Shown here: in pieces, positions 18,895 to 27,956 of the stretch
How positions within the stretch are numbered: position 1 is the stretch's first letter
Layout of the letters: each line of letters starts with the position of its first letter
The notes under the pieces: generated by a model
The model's database searches: none
What the model saw: the letters and a program-made list of their open reading frames with translations, nothing else
Told to the model about the DNA's origin: nothing
Assembly: GCA_964542645.1 (NCBI GenBank)
Contig: CAZIUG010000006.1
Span: 1-64,000 of the forward strand
From: Moanibacter sp964542645
GTDB taxonomy: Bacteria; Verrucomicrobiota; Verrucomicrobiia; Opitutales; UBA2987
Direction: 5' to 3'
Length of the DNA stretch: 64,000 nt
Position numbers and translations under genes: made by a program

Positions 18895-19027
18895 TTAAAT
18901 TGCCTTATCAGGAATCTTGTAAGCGCTCTCAGTTCAATTTAGGCTATGAGAATCCGAGTACTCAGTACCCGTTCGGGTTCCCCCCTACTTTTAAAAAGCT
19001 CTGTTAATTATTGAAATCGAAAGGCCC

Positions 19028-19879
19028 ATGACATCTCTTCCTCCCATCCCCTCAAATAGAGAAGTTGGTATCGATATTGATAATTACATTGGCCATCCGA
19101 ACCAATCTCCTGAAATCATTTCTCACGAGTGTATAATAACGCAAAGGATCCTGAGCGGGGGAGAACCCAACACCCCGAGCAAGCCTGGTGCTGTTCTCAT
19201 GTGTGATACGGAGGTAGCCACCGCAAATCTTGAAGAGAATACACAAACGCCGTTGATCAAATTAGGGAAACAACAACTCTTCTATGTCGAACAAGGAAGG
19301 GGACGAATCGATGACGGAAATTACTTCTGGGATCTAAAACCTGGAACTGGAGTTTTAATTGCTCCAGAAACCGCTCACCGTTTTACGAGCCCAACCGAAG
19401 AATCTCTACAGATGATTCTAACATCCTGGTATCAGAAAGATGGAGTGCAACCGATCAACCCGATTCGTGTCAGAAACATCGACCAAATTCCAAACGAAAA
19501 CGCAGCACATTGGGACGCCTACATAGGGAAAGAACTCTTCGGACCAGGCGATGGGCTGCACCCAAATGAACAATTCTCAATCGTACATGTCCCGCCAATG
19601 ATGATGGGCGACCCTCACGCTCATGATGTTGGCTTTGAGGAAGTCTGGTTAAAATTAGGGCCAGACCTCGCCTATATGCTACTAGGCAGTAGCCTTCGCG
19701 AAATGCCAATGCACACTGCCTATCTCTGTCCACCTAACAGCAAGTCGGTACACAGCAACCTAAACCTGCTATCGGACAAAACACAGCAATGGTTTTACTT
19801 CGCTCGGTTTCCCTACCCTCTAACCAATAATCCGGATAGACCGATTCAAGAGTCCAAACCCTTGAATCATCATTCTTGA
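19028..19879 (+). CDS. Bicupin-domain protein
   Basis: 283 residues with two cupin halves. The first has FYVEQGRGRIDDG, then LKPGTGVLIAPETAHRFTSP (about 90-130), a clear cupin motif 2. The second has MMMGDPHAHDVGFEEVWLKLG (about 195-216), which carries HxH-x5-E in motif 1, and then YLCPPNSKSVHSN. The second domain thus looks metal-competent while the first lacks the first His pair. The AAAGG site precedes ATG 19028. Its position directly after a PhyH gene, on the same strand with 133 bp between, suggests a related substrate. Confidence 0.75.
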   Translation: MTSLPPIPSNREVGIDIDNYIGHPNQSPEIISHECIITQRILSGGEPNTPSKPGAVLMCDTEVATANLEENTQTPLIKLGKQQLFYVEQGRGRIDDGNYFWDLKPGTGVLIAPETAHRFTSPTEESLQMILTSWYQKDGVQPINPIRVRNIDQIPNENAAHWDAYIGKELFGPGDGLHPNEQFSIVHVPPMMMGDPHAHDVGFEEVWLKLGPDLAYMLLGSSLREMPMHTAYLCPPNSKSVHSNLNLLSDKTQQWFYFARFPYPLTNNPDRPIQESKPLNHHS

Positions 19880-20045
19880 ATTATCCTCGATCTTAATTCC
19901 CTTAGGCTTCGCTTGTGATTGGCCAGATTCCTGGAGATAGCAAGAGTTTAGGGCTCTAGTTTGTCCCCATCATATGGCAACACGCCGCAGATCACCTGGA
20001 ATCTGATAGGAAAGTACCCACGCAGCTTTATCTTTATCCTGGGTC

Positions 20046-20990
20046 TTAGCGAAGACCCTTTTCCAATTTTAAGATTAAATCCCGGCTCGGGTCTTGCCCC
20101 TGCTTCATGGCCTCAATTGCTATCTCCTCAAAGCGATCATCCTTTATTCCCTCAGCAGCACAAAGTTCCTTTAATTGATCTCTGAAAATCTGCAATTCTG
20201 GTTGGGTACGTTCGGCTTGCCACATTTTTGGCATCCTCGACGGATAAGTTATGCTGTTGAGCGCAAGCCTTGCGAGACTGCTATTATTGGGCAAAGAACG
20301 GTGAACAGCACAGCAATGGAACATTAGGAGATCCCCTATTTCATACGACGAAGAGGCCCATCCTCCGTGGACATCCTCTTCGGGTATCCCTTTCTGTGTC
20401 CGCCCTTTCAGATGATAGGAATAGACTCCATCAAATTCCACATGATCCCGGAGGCCATATTTATGAGATCCAGCTGCGATGGCCAATCCACCATTGACAA
20501 TTTCCAAATCCATCAAAGGGATCCAAATCATGCGAAATTGGTCGTGCTCTCGGACGTAGAAATAGTCCTGATGAGAGGGAGTCAAATAAGCATCATCGGT
20601 TGGCATGGCGTAACGGATTCCTAGAGATCGTGAGATATGTGCCCTCTCTCCATAGGCGATATCGAGAGTCGCTTGAAGCTCCGGAGAAGCGATAATCCCC
20701 TTGATGGAGCTCAAATTGTGGAAGGGGGCATCGTCGACTTCAATTACGGAAGTGCCGGGCTTGATGATTGGATCCGATGAATCTCCCTTAACGACTCCTT
20801 GGTCTCGAAGAGCTTTTGTCATATCCTCCTTTGCCTTGAGGATCTGCTCCCTGTTTAGAACATTCTTGAAAAACAGATACCCATTTTCGTTGAAGGAATC
20901 TCGAATTTCGCCCGGAGTATCCCTCGCGATTCGAACTTCTCGGAAAGGAGATAGGGAACTTTTACTTTGCATAGGCGAAATGTCATTCAC
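20046..20990 (-). CDS. PhyH-family Fe(II)/2-oxoglutarate oxygenase
   Basis: 314 residues. Iron ligands TPSHQDYFY (H140, D142) and CCAVHRS (H230), with SLARLALN supplying the 2-oxoglutarate Arg (R241). IAAGSHKYGL is the conserved glycine-rich strand. The N-terminal DSFNENGYLFFKNVL is the family's usual opening. Intact and probably active, substrate unknown. It is the first gene to the left of the enolase-family array, 134 bp from it on the same strand. Confidence 0.85.
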   Translation of the reverse strand: MNDISPMQSKSSLSPFREVRIARDTPGEIRDSFNENGYLFFKNVLNREQILKAKEDMTKALRDQGVVKGDSSDPIIKPGTSVIEVDDAPFHNLSSIKGIIASPELQATLDIAYGERAHISRSLGIRYAMPTDDAYLTPSHQDYFYVREHDQFRMIWIPLMDLEIVNGGLAIAAGSHKYGLRDHVEFDGVYSYHLKGRTQKGIPEEDVHGGWASSSYEIGDLLMFHCCAVHRSLPNNSSLARLALNSITYPSRMPKMWQAERTQPELQIFRDQLKELCAAEGIKDDRFEEIAIEAMKQGQDPSRDLILKLEKGLR

Positions 20991-21124
20991 GGCTTTTTTG
21001 CTTCTTCAAGAAAAGAAAAAGCCACTCACAAAACCCTAAAATACCAAAGCAATTTAGTTTAACCCCAATTAAATGGGCTAAGATACTGCAGGTCCTGAGC
21101 TAATCAATAAAGCCCGATGACCCA

Positions 21125-22261
21125 CTACTCAACTACTTCCTCAGTAAGATCCTCAATAATATCCCAGTCAAGATCGACCCCGAGTCCCGGACCTTCCGGC
21201 ATATGGACGTATCCGTCCGTCAATTTTAAGGGATTTCTAATTGCCTCGTTCGTATGGAATTCGAAAGGCGGATGCACTTCGAGTAATACTGTGTTCTCAA
21301 TAGCTCCGTTCGCTTGAACCGATGAAAATCCCCACATGTGGTCGTGGGCCGACACATGCATCGAAGCACCTAAGGCATAGGTGAGGTTGGCAAGCTTTAC
21401 AATTTCCGTTATGCCGCCAGTATGAATCATAGGCTTAATAGCGTCGGCCGCGCCGAGAGCTAACATTTGCGCATAACTATTAAAATGGTGGGGGAAGTAC
21501 TCACCCGTTACAATCGGGATATCTAGCACATCACAGATCTGTTTTAAACCGCGAAAATCGTGATCTCTTAATGGTTCCTCGTACCAAAGGTAACCTTGTT
21601 CCTCGAGAGCACGCCCTACGCGGATGGCTTCTTTCAAATTGTAAACCCCAACAGCATCGTGCATTAGGTGGAAATCGGGGCCTACTGCCTCCCGCAATTC
21701 ACCAGCCAGCTCAATCATAAACTTTGGTCCAGCATAGCAGTGGTCCTTACTGCCTAGATACCCCTGTTCCTTGACCATAAGTGCGAATTCAAGGAAATGA
21801 TCTTTTTGCAATCCTTCGGGGCCCATGGTGCCAGATTGCGTTCGGTAGGCCCCCACCTTGTCACAGCAGCCTCCCAACAATCTCCATACTGGAATGCCCA
21901 ACCGTTTACCCGCAATGTCCCATAAAGCGATGTCAATTGCACCTCGCAGTTCTTTGGGCGGCCATGTTAGCCGCTCCAGCATCAACATATCGTGCCAGAT
22001 TCGCTCCCGCGCCATTGCATCCCGTCCAATCAGGTGTTCACGGAATTTTTCTGTGATGAAACTAGCCGTTACAGGGTCGATCATATTACTCCAACCCTCA
22101 ATCCCATCCTCTGTAATAATTCGAAGGAGACCATCCTTCTTATCGGCCAAAGAACCACCTTCCTTTAGCATGTGAATTTTAATATCAGTAATACGAAGTG
22201 GTTCATACCCTTCGTATTCCACTTCCTGCCAAGGACCCGCACTTCTATTATCCATTACCAT
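21125..22261 (-). CDS. Enolase-superfamily dehydratase, paralogue 1 of a tandem array
   Basis: 378 residues. K172-x-H174 in GSKDHCY is the strand-2 acid/base pair. D202 (LMHDAV), E228 (WYEEP) and E254 (VTGEYF) are the Mg2+ ligands. The N-terminal capping domain shows DGLLRIITEDGIEGW and LRGAIDIALWDIAGK. It shares these blocks with the copies at 23.7 and 25.1 kb but is the most diverged of the three. Likely an acid-sugar dehydratase of the mandelate-racemase group. The same-strand neighbours are a PhyH gene and the M19 dipeptidase-like gene. Confidence 0.85.
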   Translation of the reverse strand: MVMDNRSAGPWQEVEYEGYEPLRITDIKIHMLKEGGSLADKKDGLLRIITEDGIEGWSNMIDPVTASFITEKFREHLIGRDAMARERIWHDMLMLERLTWPPKELRGAIDIALWDIAGKRLGIPVWRLLGGCCDKVGAYRTQSGTMGPEGLQKDHFLEFALMVKEQGYLGSKDHCYAGPKFMIELAGELREAVGPDFHLMHDAVGVYNLKEAIRVGRALEEQGYLWYEEPLRDHDFRGLKQICDVLDIPIVTGEYFPHHFNSYAQMLALGAADAIKPMIHTGGITEIVKLANLTYALGASMHVSAHDHMWGFSSVQANGAIENTVLLEVHPPFEFHTNEAIRNPLKLTDGYVHMPEGPGLGVDLDWDIIEDLTEEVVE

Positions 22262-22444
22262 AGTGTCAGTTAATTTAGCCCTTCTGCAGTACTTGGCAAG
22301 GATTTCGCACCTTATCTAGTCTAGTAATTCTAATTCCAATCTCCTAATCAGTAAAGCAACGGAGATCATTCGTTTTGATAATCCCTTTAATTATTGCTGA
22401 TATCGCTCAGAAATCTAAAACAAATTTGTAAGAACCAAATCATA

Positions 22445-23461
22445 TTACTCAGCCCAAACCCTCCGTAGCAAATTAAGCCAGTTCTCTCCTAGAATCTTTC
22501 GAATGTCTTCTTCTTCGTACCCCCAATTCGATAAAACATCAGGGATTCCAGGAAACTTGCACGGAGTCTCGAGACCTTTGGGAGAATGAGCTAATTTGTG
22601 GTAATCCTTCTGACTTTCGAAGAAGGTTGATGGCAATTTCGTCCCTTGTTGGGATCCTATATAGTCCCAAAACTCCTGAGTCTGATCTTGAGTGAAATCA
22701 GTTCCGATGCCTACATGATCGATACCTACTCGCTGAACTAGATCGTCAATGGCAGCTCCGAAATCCTCAATCGTCGAACCTCGACCAGAAGGTAAAAATC
22801 GATTGAAGGCAGGAGTTCCGACAACGCCACCTCTTTCGGCCAGAAGTCTAAGGGCTTCGTCAGTCTTGTTACGGGCGATTTCACAATAGCTCCGAGCGTG
22901 AGCGTGCGTAAAAGCAACCGGCTTACTCGACATCTCGATAGCTTCGATAGTGGTCCTTTCTCCGCAGTGCGAAAGGTCAATAAGGATACCGAGACGGTTC
23001 ATCTCCTGTACAGCATCAATCCCAAAATTGCTCAATCCCTCATCCGATCGTTCATAACAGCCATTACCAATGAAGTTGCGCTCGTGGAAAGTGAGCTGCA
23101 TAATCATTATACCCAGAGACCGAAACAACTCAATCCGCCTCAGATCGTTTTCAATAGGCGTTGAGTTCTGCCATCCAAGGATAATACCTACCCTTCCATC
23201 CTTTTTGGCCTGCAGGATGTCACTAACCGAACGAATTTGTGTAATTACTTTCCGCCGCTCTTCAAATCTCACCTTCCAGTTTGCGATATGGTCCATTGCC
23301 TGCTGAAAATTCTCCCACGTGACGAGGGTAGCGTTAATCGCAGTAAGGCGCCCTGCCTGTAAACTCTCGAAGACAGCAGGGCTGTCCCAGTTGCTTACGT
23401 TGAGAGCATCTATGACAATAGCATCATCATAGATATTTTGTACGATCGAATTCGTTGACAT
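22445..23461 (-). CDS. Peptidase M19 (membrane dipeptidase)-family protein with altered metal site
   Basis: 338 residues from the ATG at 23461; the TTG at 23521 would add 20 residues. The family fold is clear: ILIDLSHCGE (H165), AFTHAHAR (H186/H188), GIGTDF and the C-terminal ILGENWLNLLRR. However the canonical DGHND of the first metal is DALNV (residues 18-22), and the usual bridging-Glu region reads LGWQN. So the HxD pair and probably the bridging Glu are missing. A branch of this kind exists in many marine bacteria, and its substrate is unknown to me. It sits inside the enolase-family array. Confidence 0.8.
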   Translation of the reverse strand: MSTNSIVQNIYDDAIVIDALNVSNWDSPAVFESLQAGRLTAINATLVTWENFQQAMDHIANWKVRFEERRKVITQIRSVSDILQAKKDGRVGIILGWQNSTPIENDLRRIELFRSLGIMIMQLTFHERNFIGNGCYERSDEGLSNFGIDAVQEMNRLGILIDLSHCGERTTIEAIEMSSKPVAFTHAHARSYCEIARNKTDEALRLLAERGGVVGTPAFNRFLPSGRGSTIEDFGAAIDDLVQRVGIDHVGIGTDFTQDQTQEFWDYIGSQQGTKLPSTFFESQKDYHKLAHSPKGLETPCKFPGIPDVLSNWGYEEEDIRKILGENWLNLLRRVWAE

Positions 23462-23682
23462 AGCAATAAACTCTAAGAAATTTTTTCGACTTACTATTGA
23501 TGGGCCCAGACTTGAGGGCAAAACACTCCTAATGCTGAGTACACTGGGCTAGACCATTCCTCCATCAGAATGGATGCACCGCTGAAAATCTGCTCTCAAC
23601 TGTGATAAATAAAGTTTTACTGGAAATGCAAACAAGGGGGAATTCTGGAATCATAAATTCAAAAGGAAACAGCTCTCACAGG

Positions 23683-24846
23683 TCACTCGATGATCTCGAT
23701 TGTATCTTCCTCAACCATGTCCCAATCAAGATCGATCCCTAATCCTGGGCCTTCCGGCATACGGACATAGCCATTGATCTGCCTGAGAGGATTTTTGATG
23801 GGAGGATAGATTCGACTAGCACGATTTTCATGTACCTCGAGCATCACCAAGTTCTCGATACCACCATTGGCATGAATCGTTGCGAATCCCCACATCGATC
23901 CTCCCAATTGGACGTGGATATCTGCTCCAAACGCGTTGGTGAGGTCGGCCAATTTTTGAGTTTCAGTAATTCCTCCACTCCCCACCGGCGGCTTAATCCC
24001 ATCGACTGCTCCCATCGCTAACATCTGTCCGTAACTGTGAATATTATGCGGGAAATTTTCTCCTGCTACCACAGGAATTCCAACAGCCTCGCGCAACTTT
24101 TTGAGAGAAAGAAAATCTTGATCCCTGACAGGTTCTTCGAACCAGGTGCACCCGTTTTCCTCCAAAGCTCTTCCTACACGGATTGCTTCGTTAAGATCAT
24201 AATACTGTACCGCATCATGCATTAGATGGAAATCGGGGCCAACCTCATCGCGCAATACCTCCGCGAGTTTAATCATGAAATCCGGTCCTACATTGCAATG
24301 GTCTTAGCTCCCCAGGAATCCATCGGCTTGGGCCTTCAGCGCAAAATTGACGAAGTGTTCGATAGTCGTGCCTTCGGGTGCGTGAACACCGCCCTGGGTC
24401 GTATAAGCAGGGACCTTATCACGACAAGCACCCAAAAGTCTCCATACCGGAAGCCCGAGGTGCTTTCCCGCTATATCCCAAAGTGCAATATCAATTGCGC
24501 CGCGTAAGTCCTTTGGAAATTTGAAAAGCCTTTGCCCCATTAACATATCATGCCAGATGCGCTCTCTGTCCAAAGCATCGCGACCGATCAAATGTTCGCG
24601 AACTGAAAAGCCTTTGTACTCGCCTGCCAGGATATACGCCAGATCGGGTGAAATCTCGGAGCTCCAACCTTCAACACCATCCTCCGTTATGATACGCAGC
24701 AACCCATTGGAAGGACGCCCCCCATGGCATGGAACGTCGAACGTTTTCCCCAGCATATGGATTTTCAGATCGACAATGAGTAGTGGGTCGTATCCCTCAT
24801 ACTTCACTTCCTTCCAGGGTCCATCACTGCGAATGTCCGTAACCAC
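23683..24846 (-). pseudogene. Enolase-superfamily paralogue 2, interrupted by an in-frame TAA
   Basis: Reads as one continuous frame of 387 codons apart from a TAA at 24304-24306 (codon 181). Upstream of it lie the capping domain and GFLGS; downstream the same frame continues DHC, GPDFMIKL, LMHDAV, WFEEP and AGENF with all Mg2+ ligands intact. In the 25.1-kb copy the codon is AAG for K174, the first residue of the KxH catalytic pair. The start codon is GTG where the neighbour has ATG. No frameshift or other decay is seen, so the lesion is recent, or the gene is expressed as two fragments, or it is a base-call error. Confidence 0.8.
23916..24300. repeat. Near-identical segment shared with 25381-25765
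   Basis: Bases 23916-24044 match 25381-25509 with a single mismatch (at 23947), and similarity stays very high to about 24300 at a constant offset of 1465 bp. The flanking parts of the same two genes are much more diverged. This indicates tandem duplication followed by local gene conversion. Confidence 0.8.
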
Positions 24847-25147
24847 TTACAAGCAGACTCTAGACCTTAATTGAATCTATGCAAGCGATTCAGATGGCCT
24901 TTTTTTGTGGCAAGAAGTCTAAAAACAATCCTCCCTGAACCTCTAATTAAGAGTAAGAAAAGACCAAATCATTTAAACGCCTAACACGGTAAATCGGCAA
25001 ATAGGAAATTCGGAGAGGGAAATTCTAGATAACGGCCCAGATATTGTAATGGGATGTCTCGTCGTAATTTTTTCTATGAAAATAGGTCCTCACCACTGAT
25101 CAATTTGCAGAATTTGGCAGCCTGAAACGCAGAGATCTCCTTCCAGA
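24847..25147. other. 301-bp spacer between enolase paralogues
   Basis: AT-rich, with an 8-T run near 24899-24906. No coding frame, RNA gene or convincing terminator stem was found. Confidence 0.4.
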
Positions 25148-26290
25148 CTACTCAATGACCTCGATTGTATCTTCTTCGATCACATCCCAATCGAGATCCA
25201 CACCCAAACCAGGCCCTTCGGGCATTTTCACGTAGCCACCGATCTGTTCTAATGGGTTCCGGAGTGCAGGATGCGTCTGGTCCTTGAGGGCCGTGTTCAC
25301 CTCGAGAAGGACCATATTCTCAATACCACCATTGGCATTGATAGCAGGGAAGCTCCACATGGGACCGGCTGCCTGAATGTGGATATCTGCTCCAAACGCG
25401 TTGGTGAGGTCTGCCAATTTTTGAGTTTCAGTAATTCCTCCACTCCCCACCGGCGGCTTAATCCCATCGACTGCTCCCATCGCTAACATCTGTCCGTAAC
25501 TGTGAATATGATGCGGGAAACTTTCTCCTGCTACCACGGGAACTCCAACAGCCTCACGCAACTTCTTTAGAGAACGAAAATCTTGATCCCTGACAGGTTC
25601 TTCGAACCAGGTGAACCCGTTTTCCTCCAAAGCTCTTCCTACACGGATTGCTTCGTTAAGATCATAATACTGTACCGCATCATGCATTAGATGGAAATCC
25701 GGGCCAACCTCATCGCGCAATATCTCCGCGAGTTTAATCATAAAATCCGGGCCTCCGTAGCAATGGTCCTTGCTCCCCAAGTATCCATCGGCTTGGGCCT
25801 GAAGTGCGTGATTAACGAAGTGTTCAATCGTTTTGCCTTCGGGACCCATTGTTCCACCCTGAGTCCGATAGGTCGGGACCTTATCACGACAAGCACCCAA
25901 AAGTCTCCATACCGGAAGCCCGAGGTGCTTTCCCGCTATATCCCAAAGTGCAATATCAACCGCGCCGCGCAGTTCTTTAGGTGGCCAAGCCATTCGCAAC
26001 CACATTAGCATATCATGCCAGATGCGCTCTCTGTCCAGGGCATCGCGACCGATCAAATGTTCGCGGAAATCTTTAACAATAACAATGGCTGTATCAACCG
26101 AAATGCCATTGCACCACCCTTCAATCCCATCTTCGGTGATGATGCGGAGCAATCCGTCTGAAGGACGGCCGTTCTGCATACCCGATAGCCTGCCCAACAT
26201 ATTAACTTTCAGATCGACAATAGGAAGTGGGTCGTATCCTTCGTAATCTAAAGCCTGCCAAGGCCCATCACTGCGAATGTCCGTAACCAT
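25148..26290 (-). CDS. Enolase-superfamily dehydratase, paralogue 3 of the tandem array
   Basis: 380 residues, ATG start, intact. K174-x-H176 (GSKDHCY), D204 (LMHDAV), E230 (WFEEP) and E256 (VAGESF) form the catalytic and Mg2+ set; HIQ near residue 304 may provide a second base. It is the closest relative of the interrupted copy at 23.7-24.8 kb, and parts of the two are almost identical at DNA level. Seven fewer residues in the capping domain distinguish it from that copy. Probable acid-sugar dehydratase. It is divergent from the enolase-family gene at 26442 across a 151-bp spacer. Confidence 0.85.
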   Translation of the reverse strand: MVTDIRSDGPWQALDYEGYDPLPIVDLKVNMLGRLSGMQNGRPSDGLLRIITEDGIEGWCNGISVDTAIVIVKDFREHLIGRDALDRERIWHDMLMWLRMAWPPKELRGAVDIALWDIAGKHLGLPVWRLLGACRDKVPTYRTQGGTMGPEGKTIEHFVNHALQAQADGYLGSKDHCYGGPDFMIKLAEILRDEVGPDFHLMHDAVQYYDLNEAIRVGRALEENGFTWFEEPVRDQDFRSLKKLREAVGVPVVAGESFPHHIHSYGQMLAMGAVDGIKPPVGSGGITETQKLADLTNAFGADIHIQAAGPMWSFPAINANGGIENMVLLEVNTALKDQTHPALRNPLEQIGGYVKMPEGPGLGVDLDWDVIEEDTIEVIE

Positions 26291-26441
26291 ATTAATTCAA
26301 ATGCTACTAATTGTACGGGATCTGGCAAGCGTTTCGGTATATTATTAAGAAGTTAAATAAGTCTAAAATTATAATCTACTTGCGAGGGTCGGACGAAAAG
26401 GTTGCCCTTTATTATTCAGCAAAAACCCAACAGACAGAATC

Positions 26442-27722
26442 ATGAAAGTTGTAGATATAGAACGCATAGTCGTTGACGTACCCTTTACCCCCCGACAACA
26501 GGAAATCACGAAGGCTTCAGTCCACGAATGGTCAATATTCGAGCTTTGCAAGGTGACAACAGACAGCGGCCATATAGGCTGGGGAGAAACGGTGATTCAC
26601 TATACCTATGGCCGGGTCAGCGATGACTCCGTGGCTCGCGTTATGGGCCAGAACCCAGCTGCGTGCTTAAACGAAGACAGCCTAGGGGCAGGACTTCAGA
26701 TGGCGCTTTTTGACGTAGTAGGTAAGATTTTAGAATTGCCGGTCCACCAGCTCCTAGGCTCAAAGGTCCGCGACTGGACTCCGATATCCTGGTGGTCGGC
26801 TTATGCAAGCCCAGAATTATGGGCTGCTGAAGCTGCTGATGCTGTTGCTAATGGCTACACCAGTTTTAAAAATAAGCCGCGCCCTTGGCATGACATAGTC
26901 GCCCAAGTTGATGCAATATCGAAGGTAGTACCCCCCCACTTTCATCTCGACCTCGACCCCAACGGCAGTTGGGAGAATGCAGCTAACGCCGTCCCACTCA
27001 TGAAACGTTTGGAGCAAAATAAAAATGTAGCCATGTTCGAAACCCCTATCCCCCAGTATGACATACTCGGGAATCGCCAGATTCGTCAGTCTGTAGATCG
27101 ACCAATTGCAATGCATTTCGGTGTTCCAGCCTTTACGACCGTCGTAAGAGAGGAGGTTTGCGATGGATTCGTTGTTGGAGGCGGCCAATCTGAAGTTATG
27201 CGCCAAGGCCAACTCGCCGCCGAAGTCTCGATGCCATTCTGGTTGCAAATAGTCGGAAACGGTTTGACTACGACTTGGGGTGCGCACCTCGGCTCGGTAC
27301 TTACTCACGCGCGCTGGCCATCAATCAGTTGCATCAATCTCTATTCCCATCACCTCCTCACAGAACCAATTCAGATAGTCAACGGACACCAGCACGTTCC
27401 AGACAGTCCCGGCCTCGGAGTCGAGGTCGACCAGGAAGCAGTGGAAAGATTTAGGATTCCACAAAATTTGCTCGCTGAATTCAGTAAACAAGGGACACTC
27501 TATACAAAACCTGAACCAAAGCTAATTCACACTGTCATCTATCCAGATGAAACATGCGTCCATGCGAAATCTGTCCGTAACGCTGAAAGCGTCAACCTTC
27601 CTGGCACCTACGTAGAGGGAATACGTAGCGAAATCTGGGAAGATGACGGATCCCAAGAATGGGAAAAACTCTACGCACAAATAAGCAAAAAACCGATATG
27701 GACTAAGTGGAGGAGTCGTTAA
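26442..27722 (+). CDS. Atypical enolase-superfamily protein with His at the third metal position
   Basis: 426 residues: capping domain (about 1-125), barrel (126-350) and a C-terminal extension of about 75 residues not typical of the superfamily (IIYPDETCVHA-like, ending IWTKWRSR). SFKNKPR gives K143-x-K145, HLDLDPNG the first Asp ligand (D170 or D172) and MFETP E200. At the third ligand position, normally 'a.nE' or 'a.DE', the sequence reads PIAMHFG (H225). The following FVVGGGQSE replaces the usual acid/base segment. It may have an altered metal site or a non-dehydratase role. Confidence 0.75.
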   Translation: MKVVDIERIVVDVPFTPRQQEITKASVHEWSIFELCKVTTDSGHIGWGETVIHYTYGRVSDDSVARVMGQNPAACLNEDSLGAGLQMALFDVVGKILELPVHQLLGSKVRDWTPISWWSAYASPELWAAEAADAVANGYTSFKNKPRPWHDIVAQVDAISKVVPPHFHLDLDPNGSWENAANAVPLMKRLEQNKNVAMFETPIPQYDILGNRQIRQSVDRPIAMHFGVPAFTTVVREEVCDGFVVGGGQSEVMRQGQLAAEVSMPFWLQIVGNGLTTTWGAHLGSVLTHARWPSISCINLYSHHLLTEPIQIVNGHQHVPDSPGLGVEVDQEAVERFRIPQNLLAEFSKQGTLYTKPEPKLIHTVIYPDETCVHAKSVRNAESVNLPGTYVEGIRSEIWEDDGSQEWEKLYAQISKKPIWTKWRSR

Positions 27723-27760
27723 TCCTTAGTCTGCTTTAATTACGACTGACTCACTACAGT

Positions 27761-27785
27761 AAAAAAAGTCTGCTCGATAAGCAGA
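27761..27785 (-). terminator. Rho-independent terminator for the class III aminotransferase gene
   Basis: Read on the minus strand, TCTGCT and AGCAGA form a 6-bp stem with a 5-nt loop, followed by C and seven T residues (complement of the A-run at 27761-27767). It lies about 170 bp past the stop codon of the leftward gene at 27957. Confidence 0.6.
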
Positions 27786-27956
27786 ATCTCCACGCTCTCT
27801 CCCAACGGGATTGCCTGCGGCGGGGATTAGATTAGCTACGGCTTCTTCCCCCAACTCAACCGGGTATCGAGCTTAGCAGACGTCGTGCTTTACTCATGTT
27901 GGGTAACTAGAATCAGTAAGGAATCCAAAGAAAGGCCACTCATTTCCAGGCTATTG

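Noticed and set aside
24304..24306. Programmed readthrough or recoding (pyrrolysine, selenocysteine) at the enolase stop
   Set aside because: The codon is TAA, not TAG or TGA, and a lysine codon is present in the paralogue. A nonsense mutation or base error is simpler.
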